DNA from: Tissierellaceae bacterium
GTDB lineage: Bacteria; Bacillota; Clostridia; Tissierellales; Tissierellaceae
NCBI GenBank assembly: GCA_029264075.1
Contig: JARICQ010000005.1
Span: 1 to 29,576, forward strand
DNA: 29,576 nt
Reading direction: 5' to 3'
Both the position numbers and the translations under genes were made by a program. How positions within the stretch are numbered: position 1 is the first letter of the stretch; the number at the start of each line of letters is the position of its first letter. Positions 15,189-23,243 of the stretch are shown piece by piece. Below the pieces are notes generated by a model, which was not told where the DNA came from, ran no database searches, and saw nothing but the letters and a program-made list of their open reading frames with translations.

Positions 15189-17018
15189 ATGAAAGGCTAT
15201 ATAAAAGAAGATGATATAGAGAAAGTAAGAGAGGCCTCGGATATAGTCAATATTGTTACAGATTATTTGCCCTTGAAACAGACGGGAATAAACCATGTAG
15301 GCCTATGTCCTTTTCATAATGAAAAAACACCTTCATTTACAGTATCTGAGCCAAAACAATTCTTTCACTGTTTTGGTTGTGGTGAGGGCGGTGATGTAGT
15401 TACTTTCATAATGAAAAAAGAAAATCTGGACTTTCCTGAAGCAGTTAGATTTTTAGCTGATAAAGCAGGTATATCCTTAGAAGAAGCAGCGCCAAGGGAT
15501 AAGGAAATGGAAGAAAAAAGATCTAAGGGCTATGAAATAAATAGAGATGCAGCTAGGTTTTTTTATTCAAATCTTTGGAGTGGAAATGATCCACTATCAT
15601 ATTTGAGAAAGAGAAACATACCCGACAAAGTAATCAAGCAATTTGGACTTGGATATGCACTGGATAGCTGGAGTTCACTACATGATCACCTTAGATCAAA
15701 GGGCTATGATGACGAAGATATAGAAGCAGTAGGTCTAATTGGAAAGAGATCCAAGGGTGATGGATATTACGATAAATTTAGAAATAGAATAATTTTTCCT
15801 ATAATCAATAGCAAGGGAAGGATCTTGGGATTTGGAGCCAGGGCCTTGGATGATAGTATGCCTAAGTATCTTAACTCTCAAGAGACCTATATATTTAACA
15901 AGGGAAATAACCTATATGGCTTAAATCTCTTAAATAAATTTTCAAATAAAGATAAAATTATATTAGTAGAAGGTTATATGGACGTTATAGCCTTATTTAC
16001 TCAGGGTATCAATTATTCGGTTGCAAGCTTAGGAACTGCTTTAACAGAGAGACAAGCAAAGCTAATTAAAAGATACGGAAAAGAAGTATATATAGCATAT
16101 GACTCAGACAAGGCAGGTATTACAGCTACTGAAAAAGCAGTAAAGATCTTAAGAAAGCAAGACTTAGAAGCAAAGATTATCGTCCTAGATGAATTTAAAG
16201 ATCCTGATGATTTTTTAAAGGCAAAAGGTCGGAAAGAATTTGATAAAAAAATAAAAGAAGCTTATAAATATATAGATTATAGGATATATGTAAATAAAGA
16301 AAAATACAATATAGATGAAATAGATGGAAAAATAGAATTTACGGTAGAAATCTCAAAAGATATCAGAGAACTTAAAAGTCCTATTGAAAAAGATGTATAT
16401 ATTGATAAAATCGCAAAGGATATGAACATATCCAAAGATGCTATAAAAAAAGAAGTATATGGAAACACTAGGAAGAGAACAGAATTTACAAGGGAATATA
16501 TATCAAATAAAAGTCAAATAAAACCTGAAAAAACAGTCCTTCCTTCTGGTGATTTGATGGCAGAAATAGATTTAATCAAATTAAGCTTATATGATAGAGA
16601 GTTTTATGATATAATTTCAGAGGAAATTTCTTTAGAGGAATTTAATAGCAAGGAATGTAGAGAAATATTTAGCATTGTAAATGCTTTATATGAGTTAAGT
16701 GACGACATTGATAAATCAATAATATCAGAAAAGCTAAGAAAATTAGAAAATATTGATATAAAAATTTTAGACAATATTTTAAATAGCAAAATGAATTTTC
16801 TTCCCGAAAATATAGATCAAATAATAGAAGACTTGATCTATAAAAAGAAAATGAGCAAATTAGAAGCCAGACAGGACTTTGTAAGGGAAAGAATCAAAAG
16901 TCTAGAGACGAAAAAGGATAAAAGTTCTGAAGAAGAAGAAAGATTTTTAGAATTTTGTCTAGAGTTGATAGAATTAAATAAAAAAATAAACCTCAACAGA
17001 ACTGAGGATGGGAGGTAA
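15189..17018 (+). CDS. dnaG: DNA primase
   Basis: This is a 609-aa replicative primase. The N-terminal CHC2 zinc-binding domain reads CPFHNEKTPSF and CFGCGEGGD. The catalytic TOPRIM core includes RIIFPIINSKGRILGFGAR, VEGYMDVIALF and YDSDKAG with metal-binding acidic residues. The C-terminal about 170 residues form the helicase-binding region. ATG 15189 is favoured over an in-frame GTG at 15180 because AGGTGAT at 15178-15184 overlaps that GTG and fits the ATG. It is followed by rpoD after 5 bases, preserving the classical macromolecular-synthesis pair. Confidence 0.97.
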   Translation: MKGYIKEDDIEKVREASDIVNIVTDYLPLKQTGINHVGLCPFHNEKTPSFTVSEPKQFFHCFGCGEGGDVVTFIMKKENLDFPEAVRFLADKAGISLEEAAPRDKEMEEKRSKGYEINRDAARFFYSNLWSGNDPLSYLRKRNIPDKVIKQFGLGYALDSWSSLHDHLRSKGYDDEDIEAVGLIGKRSKGDGYYDKFRNRIIFPIINSKGRILGFGARALDDSMPKYLNSQETYIFNKGNNLYGLNLLNKFSNKDKIILVEGYMDVIALFTQGINYSVASLGTALTERQAKLIKRYGKEVYIAYDSDKAGITATEKAVKILRKQDLEAKIIVLDEFKDPDDFLKAKGRKEFDKKIKEAYKYIDYRIYVNKEKYNIDEIDGKIEFTVEISKDIRELKSPIEKDVYIDKIAKDMNISKDAIKKEVYGNTRKRTEFTREYISNKSQIKPEKTVLPSGDLMAEIDLIKLSLYDREFYDIISEEISLEEFNSKECREIFSIVNALYELSDDIDKSIISEKLRKLENIDIKILDNILNSKMNFLPENIDQIIEDLIYKKKMSKLEARQDFVRERIKSLETKKDKSSEEEERFLEFCLELIELNKKINLNRTEDGR

Positions 17019-17023
17019 TTTGG

Positions 17024-18142
17024 TTGGCTAAGAGTAAAAATGACAAAAACATATTAGAAAAACAAGCCCTAAAAAAAGTTGACAAGCTAATTGAAAAGGG
17101 AAAGAAAAAAGGAAGCATAACATATAAGGAGATAATGAATAGCTTTGAAAAGATAGACCTTGATCCAGAAGAGATTGAAGATATATATCAAAGATTAGAG
17201 GATTTAGATATAGAAATACTTGGAGAAAAAGGTGAAGCAGCCTTACTTGAAAAAGATGAAGATGGTGAAGACGTCGAAGATGAAAAAGAGACCCTCTCTG
17301 TGCCTAAGGGAATAAATGTAGATGACCCTGTCAGAATGTATTTAAAAGAAATAGGTAAAATTGACCTTTTAACAGGGGAAGAAGAAGTCGATCTTGCTAA
17401 GAGAATGGGAGAGGGAGATGAAATAGCCAAGAAAAAATTAGCAGAAGCCAATCTTAGACTAGTAGTAAGTATAGCAAAGAGATATGTAGGAAGGGGCATG
17501 CTGTTTTTAGATCTAATTCAAGAGGGGAATCTTGGACTTATGAAGGCAGTTGAAAAATTTGACTATAAAAAGGGATTTAAATTTAGTACCTATGCAACAT
17601 GGTGGATAAGACAAGCAATTACAAGAGCTATAGCAGACCAGGCCAGGACTATTAGGATCCCTGTTCATATGGTAGAAACTATAAACAAACTTGTAAGAAT
17701 ACAAAGGCAACTGGTACAAGACCTTGGAAGAGATCCAACACCAGAAGAGATAGGCGAACAGATGGATATGGATGTGGAAAGAGTTAGAGAAATAATGAAA
17801 ATAGCACAAGAGCCAGTTTCACTTGAAACTCCTATAGGAGAAGAGGAAGATAGTCATTTAGGAGACTTTATACCTGATGAAGAAGTATTGGCACCTGCAG
17901 ATGCAGCTACCTTTACCATGCTTAGAGAACAACTAATAGAAGTTTTATCTAGCTTAACCCCTAGAGAACAAAATGTCTTGAAACTTAGATTTGGATTAGA
18001 TGATGGAAGAGCTAGAACCTTAGAAGAAGTTGGTAAACAATTTGAAGTTACCAGAGAAAGGATCAGACAAATTGAAGCCAAGGCACTTAGAAAGTTGAGA
18101 CATCCTAGCAGAAGTAAAAAACTTAAAGATTTCTTAGAGTAA
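17024..18142 (+). CDS. rpoD: Principal RNA polymerase sigma factor (sigma-70/SigA)
   Basis: This is a 372-aa housekeeping sigma factor. Region 1.1 lies near residues 20-65, region 1.2 is DPVRMYLKEIGKIDLL, and region 2 is LRLVVSIAKRYVGRGMLFLDLIQ-type text ending FSTYATWWIRQAI, which reads the -10 element. Region 3 follows (ARTIRIPVHMVETINKL), and region 4 is SSLTPREQNVLKLRFGLDDG with the helix-turn-helix VTRERIRQIEAKALRKL, reading the -35 element. The start is TTG 17024 with GGAGG 8 bases upstream. It is coupled to dnaG. A 13-bp palindrome begins within its stop codon. Confidence 0.98.
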   Translation: MAKSKNDKNILEKQALKKVDKLIEKGKKKGSITYKEIMNSFEKIDLDPEEIEDIYQRLEDLDIEILGEKGEAALLEKDEDGEDVEDEKETLSVPKGINVDDPVRMYLKEIGKIDLLTGEEEVDLAKRMGEGDEIAKKKLAEANLRLVVSIAKRYVGRGMLFLDLIQEGNLGLMKAVEKFDYKKGFKFSTYATWWIRQAITRAIADQARTIRIPVHMVETINKLVRIQRQLVQDLGRDPTPEEIGEQMDMDVERVREIMKIAQEPVSLETPIGEEEDSHLGDFIPDEEVLAPADAATFTMLREQLIEVLSSLTPREQNVLKLRFGLDDGRARTLEEVGKQFEVTRERIRQIEAKALRKLRHPSRSKKLKDFLE

Positions 18143-18172
18143 TTAAGATTCGCATTCTCGCGAATCTTAATT
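18141..18172. repeat. Perfect 13-bp inverted repeat between rpoD and trmK
   Basis: Arms 18141-18153 and 18160-18172 are exact reverse complements around a 6-nt loop. The left arm begins in the rpoD stop codon. There is no T-run after the right arm, so this is a poor terminator; it may be an RNA-processing or stability hairpin, or a weak attenuator before trmK. Confidence 0.85.
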
Positions 18173-18196
18173 GCAATTTAATAAAAGGAGAAAGTG

Positions 18197-18892
18197 ATGA
18201 ATTTATCTAAAAGACTAGAAGCTATAACAAACTTTGTAGAAAAAGATTCTCGAGTTTGTGATATAGGTACAGACCATGGCTATATTCCTGCCTACCTAAT
18301 AAAAAAGTCTCTATCAAAAAAAGTAATTGCTACAGATGTAAGTAGAGGGTCTCTAGATAAAACAATATATTTGATAGAAAAAGAAAAACTTAACGGTTCA
18401 ATAGAAGCAAGACTTGGAGATGGCTTAGATGTCTTAAATCCTTATGAAGTAGATACCTTAATTATTGCAGGGATGGGCGGCATATTGATAACTGAAATAC
18501 TTGAAAAAGGAAAAAACAAGTTGTGCGGAATAGATAACTTTATATTTCAACCCATGGTCGCTTCAATAGAACTTAGAAAATATCTAGCAGAAAATAATTT
18601 CAAAATTCTAGATGAAGACTTGGTATTTGAAGAAGGAAAATATTATGAGATAATCAATGCTAAAAGAGGAGAGCAGAAAATAAGGAAAGATATAAATTAT
18701 GAAATAAGCGAAAGATTGATAGAAAAACATCATCCACTTTTAAAAGCATTTGTAAAACATAAAATAGATAAAATTAAAAGTATAATAAATGAGATAAAAT
18801 ATATAGATACAAAAAAATCAAGAAAGAAATATATAGAGAGTCAAGAACTTTTAAAAGACTATCAGGAGGTATTGAATTTAATTGAAAGCTAA
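18197..18892 (+). CDS. trmK: tRNA (adenine22-N1)-methyltransferase TrmK
   Basis: This is a 231-aa SAM-dependent methyltransferase that makes m1A22 in bacterial tRNAs. The SAM-binding motif I is VCDIGTDHGYIPAYL (20-34), followed by ATDVSRGSLDKT and the catalytic-region IAGMGG. The C-terminal third is a Lys-rich coiled coil, as in B. subtilis YqfN. I choose ATG 18197 over GTG 18194 because AAGGAG at 18185-18190 gives better spacing. It overlaps the Nif3 gene by 11 bases, the same neighbour as in Bacillus (yqfN-yqfO). Confidence 0.95.
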   Translation: MNLSKRLEAITNFVEKDSRVCDIGTDHGYIPAYLIKKSLSKKVIATDVSRGSLDKTIYLIEKEKLNGSIEARLGDGLDVLNPYEVDTLIIAGMGGILITEILEKGKNKLCGIDNFIFQPMVASIELRKYLAENNFKILDEDLVFEEGKYYEIINAKRGEQKIRKDINYEISERLIEKHHPLLKAFVKHKIDKIKSIINEIKYIDTKKSRKKYIESQELLKDYQEVLNLIES

Positions 18893-19667
18893 AGATATAA
18901 TCAAACTAATGAACAATTGGGCTGATCCTGAACTGATTGATACATGGGACAATACTGGATTTCAAGTAGGAGATGCAGAGAAAAATATAGAAAAAATACT
19001 TGTGTCTTTGGACCTAGATAGAAAGCTATTAGATTATGCCATAGATGGAAATTATGATATGATAATCACCCATCATCCTTTGATTTTCAAACCAATTGAT
19101 AGTATAACAACAGAAAATCACAAAGAAAAAATAATCTATGATTTAATAAGATCTAACATAGTTGCTTACAATGCCCATACAAATCTAGACCAAGCTAAGG
19201 GTGGAGTAAGTGAAGAACTTGGAAAAATATTAGGGCTTGAGCAAATGACTACCCTATCACTTTCAGAAGTAGAAGATGGTGGCTATGGCAAGGTAGGATA
19301 TATAGAAGCACAAAATTTAAAACAATATGCAGATTTCATTAAAGAAAAGCTAGATATAGACTATTTGACTATATATGGTCAAGTAGATAAAAAAATAGAA
19401 AAAGTAGCTGTTTGTGGAGGGGCTGGATCAGACTTTATTTATGATGCCTATAGAAATAATGTAGACTTATATGTCACTGGGGATATAAAATATCATGAGG
19501 CTCAAATGGCAGATGAATTAGGTGTATCGATAGTAGATCCTGGACATTTTCATACGGAAAAACCTATACTACCTGTGATCAAAAAGTATCTAGAAGGAGC
19601 TCTAGATGGAAAAAGAATAAAGATAGATCTCTGGAATATGCCTAGTCCAAACTATACTATATACTAG
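18882..19667 (+). CDS. Nif3-like dinuclear metal centre protein (YqfO family)
   Basis: This is a 261-aa Nif3/DUF34 protein. Metal-binding text is ITHHPLIFKP (His64, His65), AYNAHTNLDQA (His99, Asp103) and the C-terminal GHFHTE. The start motif WDNTGFQVGD is typical. It lacks the roughly 100-residue PII-like insert that B. subtilis YqfO carries, so it is the short form. The function is unsettled; GTP cyclohydrolase I-like or metal-related roles have been suggested for the family. TTG 18882 is the only available start, since a stop lies at 18879; AGGAGGT at 18864-18870 is 11 bases upstream. It is translationally coupled to trmK. Confidence 0.92.
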   Translation: MKAKDIIKLMNNWADPELIDTWDNTGFQVGDAEKNIEKILVSLDLDRKLLDYAIDGNYDMIITHHPLIFKPIDSITTENHKEKIIYDLIRSNIVAYNAHTNLDQAKGGVSEELGKILGLEQMTTLSLSEVEDGGYGKVGYIEAQNLKQYADFIKEKLDIDYLTIYGQVDKKIEKVAVCGGAGSDFIYDAYRNNVDLYVTGDIKYHEAQMADELGVSIVDPGHFHTEKPILPVIKKYLEGALDGKRIKIDLWNMPSPNYTIY

Positions 19668-19720
19668 ATTGTAAATTATTGCTTTTCTTAAATCTCTCCA
19701 AAGAGAGTATTTTAGAATTG

Positions 19721-19749
19721 TTGATAATTACGATTAATTGTGATATAAT
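19721..19749 (+). promoter_or_regulatory. sigma-A promoter of RNase P RNA
   Basis: TTGATA at 19721-19726 and TATAAT at 19744-19749 with a 17-base spacer. The expected start near 19756 coincides with the predicted 5' end of RNase P RNA. Confidence 0.88.
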
Positions 19750-19756
19750 CTTCAAT

Positions 19757-20097
19757 AGAGAGTAAGTTGAGTGGTCGCGTGCCTTGTGCATGAGGAAAGT
19801 CCGTGCTCCATAGGGCAGGATGCTGGATAATGTCCAGTGGGGGTGACCCTAAGGATAGTGCAACAGAGAGATACCGCCAGATTCTTCTGGTAAGGGTGGA
19901 AAGGTGAGGTAAGAGCTCACCAGCACTTAGGTGACTAAGTGGCTATGTAAACCCCATCTGGAGCAAGACCAAAAGGGGACACAAAAGGCAGTAGCCCGCT
20001 GCCGTTCCAAAAGGTAGGTCGCATGAATTTATTGGCAACGATAGATCTTAGATAGATGACCATCTAAACAGAACACGGCTTATAGACTTACTCTTAT
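19757..20097 (+). ncRNA. rnpB: RNase P RNA, type A
   Basis: This is the catalytic RNA of ribonuclease P, which cuts 5' leaders from pre-tRNAs. Conserved segments are visible in order: GAGGAAAGTCCGTGCTCC (the P4 5' half), the TAAGGGTGGAAAGGTG and GGTAAGAGCTCACC blocks, and near the 3' end ACAGAACACGGCTTATAGAC (the P4 3' half). P1 is closed by AGAGTAAG (19759-19766) with CTTACTCT (20087-20094). The overall order resembles the ancestral type A fold seen in clostridia rather than the Bacillus type B. Both ends are estimates, set by P1 pairing and the upstream promoter. The 3' end overlaps the terminator arm. Confidence 0.96.
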
Positions 20098-20150
20098 ACA
20101 TAAAAAAGAAACACCTGATTATTTCAGGTGTTTCTTTTTTATGTATAAGA
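20092..20150 (+). terminator. Very long bidirectional terminator after rnpB
   Basis: Arms 20092-20118 and 20124-20150 are a perfect 27-bp inverted repeat with a 5-nt loop. The core ACACCTGA/TCAGGTGT is flanked by A- and T-runs. The left arm shares its first bases with the last bases of the RNase P P1 helix. Confidence 0.9.
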
Positions 20151-20495
20151 ATGTGATAATTTTGAATTTGCGTTTTAATGACCCATATTAAAGAAATAGA
20201 TTCTTTTTCTAAAGATCAAGCATCAAGTCTTTTGGAAGTTACTAATGGTGCAACGAAGCTTTATAGACGCAGAATTTAAATCTTCATATTTATACCCCAT
20301 AACCCTTATTAGAAAATCATATAGTTAAAATAGTCGATATATAAAAAATAGATTGACTATTTCGAATATTTATAGTAGTATAGCGATAAAGTATATAATT
20401 TTCTTTAGAGGGGGGAGATGGAATAAAGGTCTTCAAAAGTTTCACTTTTAGTATTTGTATCATTAATAATATCCAAAACAAAAGGAGTTGTTAAA
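20151..20495. other. Intergenic region and adhE leader
   Basis: This is 345 bases without a recognisable gene. It holds a 33-codon open frame at 20178-20279 (MTHIKEIDSFSKDQASSLLE onward) that has no clear ribosome binding site and no recognised family. It also holds an inverted repeat, AAATAGTC (20328-20335) with GACTATTT (20355-20362), overlapping a possible -35, and an AGAGGGGGGAG stretch (20407-20416) followed by a two-codon frame ATG GAA TAA. An AAAAG/CTTTT hairpin lies at 20435-20449. I see no convincing Rex operator. Confidence 0.6.
20353..20381 (+). promoter_or_regulatory. Possible adhE promoter with overlapping inverted repeat
   Basis: TTGACT (20353-20358) and TAGTAT (20376-20381) have 17-base spacing. 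The right arm of an 8-bp inverted repeat (20355-20362) overlaps the -35. A separate TATAAT at 20394-20399 has no good -35. Confidence 0.4.
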
Positions 20496-23072
20496 ATGAT
20501 AGTAACTAATACAGATGAACTTTTAGAAAGAATGGAAAAACTTAGAAAATCTCAAAAAGAATTTTCGACATTTAGCCAGGAACAGGTAGACAAGATTTTC
20601 CTTGCCGCTTCTATGGCTGCTAATGATGCGAGGATATCAATAGCAAAATTAGCTGTAGAGGAGACAGGAATAGGAATAGTAGAAGATAAAGTAATCAAAA
20701 ATCATTATGCATCAGAGTATATATATAATGCCTATAGAGATACAAAGACATGTGGAATAATCGAAGAGGATCAGGCTTTTGGTTTTTCAAAGATAGCAGA
20801 GCCCTTGGGAGTGATTGCAGCAATAGTACCGACTACAAATCCTACATCAACAGCCATTTTCAAAGCGCTTATAGCATTGAAAACTAGAAATGGGATTATA
20901 TTCTCGCCTCATCCAAGAGCTACTAAATGCACAATAGAATCAGTAAAGATAATACTTGATGCAGCAGTAAAAGCAGGAGCACCTGAGGGAATAATCGCAT
21001 GGATAGATGAACCATCAATAGAGCTTTCACAAATGGTAATGAAAGAAGCGGATGTAATACTTGCTACTGGTGGACCGGGAATGGTTAAAGCAGCATATTC
21101 ATCAGGGAAGCCTGCTATAGGAGTTGGACCGGGAAATACTCCAGCTATTATAGACGAAACTGCAGATTTAAAGATGGCAGTAAACTCTATTTTACTATCA
21201 AAAACATTTGACAATGGAGTTATATGTGCTTCTGAGCAGTCAGTTCAAGTAGTAGACTCAGTATATAATGAAGTTAAAGATGAATTTAAAAGAAGAGGAG
21301 CCTACTTCTTAAACGAGAAAGAAACTGATAAGGTAAGGGATATTATATTAAAAAATGGGGGTTTAAATGCAGATATAGTTGGACAATCAGCCTTTAAGAT
21401 AGCTGCAATGGCTGGATTTGAAGTGCCAGAATCAGCAAAAGTTTTAATAGGAGAAGTAGAATCTACAGACTTAGAAGAGCCTTTCGCTCATGAAAAATTA
21501 TCACCTGTACTTGCAATGTATAAGACTGATAACTTCGAATCAGCTATGGATATAGCTAGAGTACTTATTGAGCAAGGAGGACTTGGTCACACATCTGTAC
21601 TCTATACTGATGAAATGAAATGCCAAGATAGAATCAATAGATTTTCAAGTGTAATGAAGACAGGTAGAGTCATCATCAATACACCATCTTCTCACGGAGC
21701 TATAGGGGATTTATTTAACTTTAAATTAGTTCCTTCAATGACGCTTGGGTGCGGATCATATGGTTCGAATTCTGTATCTGAAAATGTAGGAGTTAAAGAA
21801 CTTTTAAATATTAAATCTGTTGCTATAAGGAGAGATAATATGCTGTGGTTTAGAGTTCCAGAGAAGGTTTATTTTAAATATGGATGTCTTCCTATAGCAT
21901 TAAGTGAGCTAAAAGCAATGGATAAAAAGAAAGTATTTATAGTTACTGATAAAGTTTTATATGGTTTAGGCTATGCAGATAAGGTTACAAATCTTTTAGA
22001 TAGCCTTGGAATAGCGCACAAGGTATTTACTGATGTACAACCAGATCCTACTCTTCAAGCGGCTAGAAGAGGCGTTGAAGAGATAAAAAGTTTTGAACCA
22101 GATGTAATTATAGGTCTTGGCGGTGGATCAGCGATGGATGCAGCAAAAATAATGCAAGTTTTATATGAACATCCAGAAATAGTATTTGAGGATTTGGCTA
22201 TGAGATTTGTAGACATAAGAAAGAGAGTTTATAATTTCCCTAAACTTGGAGAAAAAACAATGATGATCTGTATTGCTACTTCAGCAGGGACTGGATCTGA
22301 AGTTACACCATTTACAATAATAACTGATGAGATTTCAGGAGTTAAGTATGCTTTAGCAGACTATGAACTGACTCCAGATATGGCTATAGTTGATGCAGAG
22401 CTCATGATGAATATGCCAAAGAGCTTGACTGCAGCTTCAGGGATAGATGCTGTAACCCATGCTATAGAATCATATGTATCTACCTTAGCAACTGAATTTA
22501 CAGATGGATTAGCACTTCAAGCGCTGAAGTCAATATTTAAATATCTTCCAATAGCCTATAATGAGGGTGCAACAAATATAGAAGCTAGGGAAAAAATGGC
22601 TCATGCATCAACACTAGCTGGTATGGCTTTTGCAAATGCATTCTTAGGTATTTGTCACTCATTAGCTCACAAAATGGGATCATTCCATCGTGTACCTCAT
22701 GGAGTTGCAAATGGTATATTGATAAATCATGTAATTAAATTTAATGCAGTAGATGATCCAAGAAAACAAGCAGCTTTTTCTCAATACAAATTCCCAGAAG
22801 CAAAGACTCGATATGCTGAAATAGCAGATCACCTAGGACTTGGAGGAAAAACTGAAGATCAAAAAATAGAAGCATTGTTAAAGGCTATAAACCAATTAAA
22901 AGAAAAAGTAAATATGCCAATGACTGTAAGTGAAGCCGGTATTAACAAAGAGGAGTACTTTGATTCATTAGATGAAATGTCTAATCAAGCATTTGACGAT
23001 CAATGCACAGGAGCAAATCCTAGGTATCCTTCAATAGAAGAGTTAAAAGAAATATATATTGATGCATATTAA
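20496..23072 (+). CDS. adhE: Bifunctional aldehyde/alcohol dehydrogenase
   Basis: This is an 858-aa AdhE, reducing acetyl-CoA to acetaldehyde and then ethanol with NADH; the family forms cytoplasmic spirosome filaments. Residues 1-440 are the CoA-acylating aldehyde dehydrogenase with catalytic Cys244 in NGVICASEQSV and the GPGNTPAIID block. After a linker (about 440-455), residues 455-858 are the iron-dependent alcohol dehydrogenase with GLGGGSAMDAAK and the metal-binding HSLAHKMGSFHRVPHG region. The length fits the family. AAAGGAG is 9 bases before the ATG. It stands alone between terminators and marks fermentative, anaerobic redox balancing. Confidence 0.98.
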   Translation: MIVTNTDELLERMEKLRKSQKEFSTFSQEQVDKIFLAASMAANDARISIAKLAVEETGIGIVEDKVIKNHYASEYIYNAYRDTKTCGIIEEDQAFGFSKIAEPLGVIAAIVPTTNPTSTAIFKALIALKTRNGIIFSPHPRATKCTIESVKIILDAAVKAGAPEGIIAWIDEPSIELSQMVMKEADVILATGGPGMVKAAYSSGKPAIGVGPGNTPAIIDETADLKMAVNSILLSKTFDNGVICASEQSVQVVDSVYNEVKDEFKRRGAYFLNEKETDKVRDIILKNGGLNADIVGQSAFKIAAMAGFEVPESAKVLIGEVESTDLEEPFAHEKLSPVLAMYKTDNFESAMDIARVLIEQGGLGHTSVLYTDEMKCQDRINRFSSVMKTGRVIINTPSSHGAIGDLFNFKLVPSMTLGCGSYGSNSVSENVGVKELLNIKSVAIRRDNMLWFRVPEKVYFKYGCLPIALSELKAMDKKKVFIVTDKVLYGLGYADKVTNLLDSLGIAHKVFTDVQPDPTLQAARRGVEEIKSFEPDVIIGLGGGSAMDAAKIMQVLYEHPEIVFEDLAMRFVDIRKRVYNFPKLGEKTMMICIATSAGTGSEVTPFTIITDEISGVKYALADYELTPDMAIVDAELMMNMPKSLTAASGIDAVTHAIESYVSTLATEFTDGLALQALKSIFKYLPIAYNEGATNIEAREKMAHASTLAGMAFANAFLGICHSLAHKMGSFHRVPHGVANGILINHVIKFNAVDDPRKQAAFSQYKFPEAKTRYAEIADHLGLGGKTEDQKIEALLKAINQLKEKVNMPMTVSEAGINKEEYFDSLDEMSNQAFDDQCTGANPRYPSIEELKEIYIDAY

Positions 23073-23077
23073 AATAT

Positions 23078-23150
23078 AAAAAAAGCCTGTTTTTAAATCT
23101 AGGATATAGATTAGTTTATCCTAAGATAAGGAAACAGGCTTTTAAATTTT
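23078..23150 (+). terminator. Terminator of adhE
   Basis: Outer arms AAAAGCCTGTTT (23081-23092) and AAACAGGCTTTT (23132-23143) pair perfectly and enclose an inner TAGGATA/TATCCTA stem (23100-23106 with 23117-23123). A T-rich tail follows. Confidence 0.85.
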
Positions 23151-23200
23151 TACATCATACTTCTTTAATTCTCATATACTATTTAAATTCTCATCTATAA

Positions 23201-23211
23201 TATGGTATAAT
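23201..23211 (+). promoter_or_regulatory. Extended -10 promoter of the M18 aminopeptidase gene
   Basis: TATGGTATAAT at 23201-23211 is a full extended -10 element (TRTGnTATAAT), with a second TATAAT just upstream at 23196-23201. The -35 region is weak, as is usual for extended -10 promoters. Confidence 0.65.
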
Positions 23212-23243
23212 AAATTATCATAATAAAATCAAAGGATGATTAT

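Noticed and set aside
19681..19712. Terminator after the Nif3 gene
   Set aside because: CTCTC/GAGAG is only a 5-bp stem with a weak tail; not strong enough to call, although some termination there is possible.
20178..20279. 33-codon frame (MTHIKEIDSF...) upstream of adhE
   Set aside because: The composition is protein-like, but there is no good ribosome binding site, no recognised family and it is short; recorded only as part of the intergenic region.
20321..20365. Rex operator upstream of adhE
   Set aside because: AGTTAAAATAG and the nearby inverted repeat do not fit the TTGTTAAN4TTAACAA-type consensus on both halves.
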